Origin: Antedon mediterranea
Lineage: Eukaryota > Echinodermata > Crinoidea > Comatulida > Antedonidae
Assembly (NCBI RefSeq): GCF_964355755.1
Contig: NC_092670.1
Location: 20,893,201 to 20,957,200, forward strand
DNA: 64,000 nucleotides
Reading direction: 5' to 3'
Shown: positions 62,050 through 64,000 of the stretch, one piece after another
Layout: each line of letters starts with the position of its first letter
How positions within the stretch are numbered: position 1 is the first letter of the stretch
Program-made: the position numbers and the translations under genes
The notes under the pieces: model-generated
What the model was told of the DNA's origin: nothing
The model's input: only the letters and a program-made list of their open reading frames with translations
Databases searched by the model: none

Positions 62050-62330
62050 AACGTCGGCCTAGCTAAGAGAGGCCTAGCCTAGGCCCTAGACCTAACCCTA
62101 GCTAGCCTAGTAGGCTAGAGAGGCTAGGCCTAGCTAGGCTAAGGCTACTACTACTAGCCTAGCCTACTAGGAGCTTAGCTAGCTAGCTAGGGCCTATATA
62201 GGCCTACCCTACCTAGGCTAGGCCTAGGCCTAGGCCTACTACCTCAATTATCTGTCTCTCTTCCTATTTACAAAGTCAATTTTAATAATAAAACTAATCT
62301 TACTAGCTAGGCCTAGGCCTATACTGTACT
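62050..62330. repeat. CTAGGCCTAG-rich palindromic block
   Basis: About 280 bp built largely from AGGCCTA, CTAGC, TAGGCTA and their complements, including three abutting copies of TAGGCC at about 62220-62238. Its words are mostly self-complementary, so it could fold in many registers. Confidence 0.85.
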
Positions 62331-62699
62331 ATACAATCAGCTCTTCAGACAGAGCTCTAATTCGTCTGTTTTTGTTGCCATGTGAATTTAAAGTCAAATT
62401 TCGATTTGACCTTTCTCCTTCTTCCGTTCCACACACACGTACGACGACGCTAGCTGTGTGACGTGCCTGTGCTAAAACTGTTATCAAAATTAAAACGCGT
62501 CAATATTGACAGATAACGCGTTATATGTCAAGAAGTAAGAACATAACGTCATGTGAGGTTTTTTTGGTCCTTCTAAGTCTCTTATTGATAAATATATATA
62601 TTTCTCATCATCACGATACTTAATATAAAGATAAAATTACTGTTTTAGCCACTTTTAATACCCTTGCAGAACTTAACCATAATTGAAAGAGTTACGACA

Positions 62700-62990
62700 T
62701 TCGTTCACGGATTATAGAAATATATACTCCCTTTTGCGCCCTGCCAACAACCCGTGCAGCGCGCGCATTGTGCAAACTCCGCGCATCACATGGCGCCGTT
62801 CTTATTACTATGGTAATTTACTATGGTAGTAATACAATTTATTTTAGAAGCACCACCACCACCACCTTGCTTACTTTTGTTGCATTGTAAGACCATTCCT
62901 GTTTTGGGGGCATATATCCAGTCAAAAAATATCGGGTAAAAAACATCAGACCTTGATATGACTAAAGCGATTGAGTTTTAAAACTAAAAC
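62700..62990 (+). promoter_or_regulatory. Putative promoter and 5' UTR of the 226-residue protein gene
   Basis: AAATATATACTCCC near 62716 is followed by a CpG-richer patch with GCGCGCGCATTG and GGCGCC. I cannot fix the start site. The call rests on position and composition only. Confidence 0.3.
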
Positions 62991-63671
62991 ATGTACTCAG
63001 GATTGTCAACAAGCTCAAACGACACCGCCACTGTCCCGAAAGTTGCCGAAGACACTTTCAGAAAACTTCGGAAAGTTCTGGACAAACAGGTTCGTTATTC
63101 GTTGCATAAGTACACATTGACGCAATATATCAAGTCAGGGCTTATTCCACGAGGTCTAAGAATTCAACTTGAGCCATCGATAGGGAACTGTGATGTAACA
63201 TTTGTCGAGCAATGGGACGCCTTCCTGACCAAAACCTCGAATGAATTGATGGGGATGGTTATAACATTCTGTGATGAGCAAGAAGAACTGTTAAAACAAG
63301 AAGCCGATAAATTAGAATCCCACATAGAATTAGAGATAACAGACCCTGTAGTGTTAGCCAACACTAAGTCACTGCTGTGGACACTGACGGAAAGAGTTCG
63401 TGCCCGGGCACTTGAAACGAAAGAGAGGAAGTTTCATAGAGATACTCACCCTCACGACAGCCTGTCACCAAGCTCACCACGTCATACTCAACAAGGTGAA
63501 ACATCGTCTAGAAGTACCCCAAGAACACCCAGATCTCCCATCAGTCCGATGTATTATTCAGAGGCCACACTAGGCTGTGTTTCGCCTCATTTTCAACCAC
63601 TTGGTAATGACCACAGCCAACAACATGATTCAGGATGTACGGAAAACAAGAAACAGAGAACGAACACATGA
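62991..63671 (+). CDS. Intronless gene for a 226-residue protein of unknown family
   Basis: The frame runs from ATG at 62991 to TGA at 63669-63671 and is by far the longest plus-strand open frame that is not repeat-derived. Residues about 20-140 look like a folded, helical domain, with FRKLRKVLDKQVRY, LTQYIKSGLIPRGLRI and a charged, coiled-coil-like EEQEELLKQEADKLESH-type stretch near 95-115. Residues about 150-226 are Ser/Pro/Thr-rich with proline-directed sites (SPSSPR, TPRTPRSPISP), probably disordered. Poly(A) signals follow within 60 bp. I do not recognise an enzyme motif. The IPRGLR-containing, intronless form makes a mobile-element-derived protein possible, but that is a guess. Confidence 0.7.
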   Translation: MYSGLSTSSNDTATVPKVAEDTFRKLRKVLDKQVRYSLHKYTLTQYIKSGLIPRGLRIQLEPSIGNCDVTFVEQWDAFLTKTSNELMGMVITFCDEQEELLKQEADKLESHIELEITDPVVLANTKSLLWTLTERVRARALETKERKFHRDTHPHDSLSPSSPRHTQQGETSSRSTPRTPRSPISPMYYSEATLGCVSPHFQPLGNDHSQQHDSGCTENKKQRTNT

Positions 63672-63708
63672 GCAGCAGATGATATGACTATACATTTTTA
63701 TTTTTAAT

Positions 63709-63726
63709 AATAAATGAAAGAATAAA
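63709..63726 (+). terminator. Poly(A) signals of the 226-residue protein gene
   Basis: AATAAA occurs at 63709-63714 and again at 63721-63726, about 40-55 bp after the stop codon. Confidence 0.7.
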
Positions 63727-64000
63727 GTAAAGTTCAAAGTGCAAAGCGTCTTCGAAGTTTATTTCTACTATTCATAAAGTAGCATGATAAAAAAACGATT
63801 CTGAAACGATTTTTACATAATTTAACAAAGTTGTGAGGTGAGAGGGAATTGAAAATAAAATAACTTCTGAATTCCCCCACCCCTATAAATGGGTATGTGG
63901 GTTCAGTATTGATAGACCAGCTAGAAATAGCTGCATTTCGTATAAACTGTATGTTGCCATAGTGAGCAACGCACATAAACAAACTAATCCGTTTCTATAA
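63727..64000. other. Right edge, no gene seen
   Basis: The 82-codon minus-strand frame here has no recognised similarity and overlaps the 3' flank of the preceding gene. Confidence 0.4.

Larger units (their letters stand above)
60355..62990. other. Intergenic region between the divergent WD40 and 226-residue protein genes
   Basis: The two genes point away from each other, so their promoters should lie here. I find the 16-bp array, the 119-bp inverted repeat and the AGGCCTA-rich block listed separately. A patch at 62730-62810 is GC-richer with several CpGs. No coding exon was recognised, although an upstream WD40 exon is possible. Confidence 0.45.

Overview
The window is AT-rich nuclear DNA of an animal. 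It has spliced genes with GT-AG introns, a non-LTR retrotransposon fragment, tRNA-headed SINEs and many small inverted-repeat transposons. The gene and repeat style suggests a marine invertebrate, possibly an echinoderm or another invertebrate deuterostome; the species-level guess is weak.

Four genes can be supported. At the left edge (441-3487, +) lie the last three coding exons of DNA ligase I, ending in the OB-fold motif VI and the natural C-terminus. At 28338-29456 (-) is a Tob/BTG antiproliferative gene whose whole coding sequence is in one exon, preceded by a splice acceptor in the 5' UTR. At 55218-60354 (-) is a seven-exon WD40 propeller gene that I assembled exon by exon; one of its introns carries a frameshifted LINE and another carries a SINE and an 18-bp minisatellite. 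At 62991-63671 (+) is an intronless gene for a 226-residue protein of unknown family with its own poly(A) signals.

The long gene-poor stretches (about 3.5-28.3 kb, 29.5-55.2 kb and 60.4-63.0 kb) are mostly unexplained AT-rich sequence with small mobile elements. There are four MITE families, three or more of which are flanked by TAA or TTA; an 892-bp foldback element with nearly 300-bp inverted repeats and a perfect 8-bp target duplication; two copies of one tRNA-derived SINE and one copy of another; LINE 3' tails; and tandem arrays with periods of 16, 18, 22, 24, 33 and about 227 bp.

Two compositional signals stand out beyond the annotation. The CRE palindrome TGACGTCA occurs 15 times exactly and AGGCCT nearly 60 times, both far above base-composition expectation. 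The four genes show no evident functional linkage; I found no operon-like or gene-cluster system, and nothing here amounts to a convincing new molecular system.
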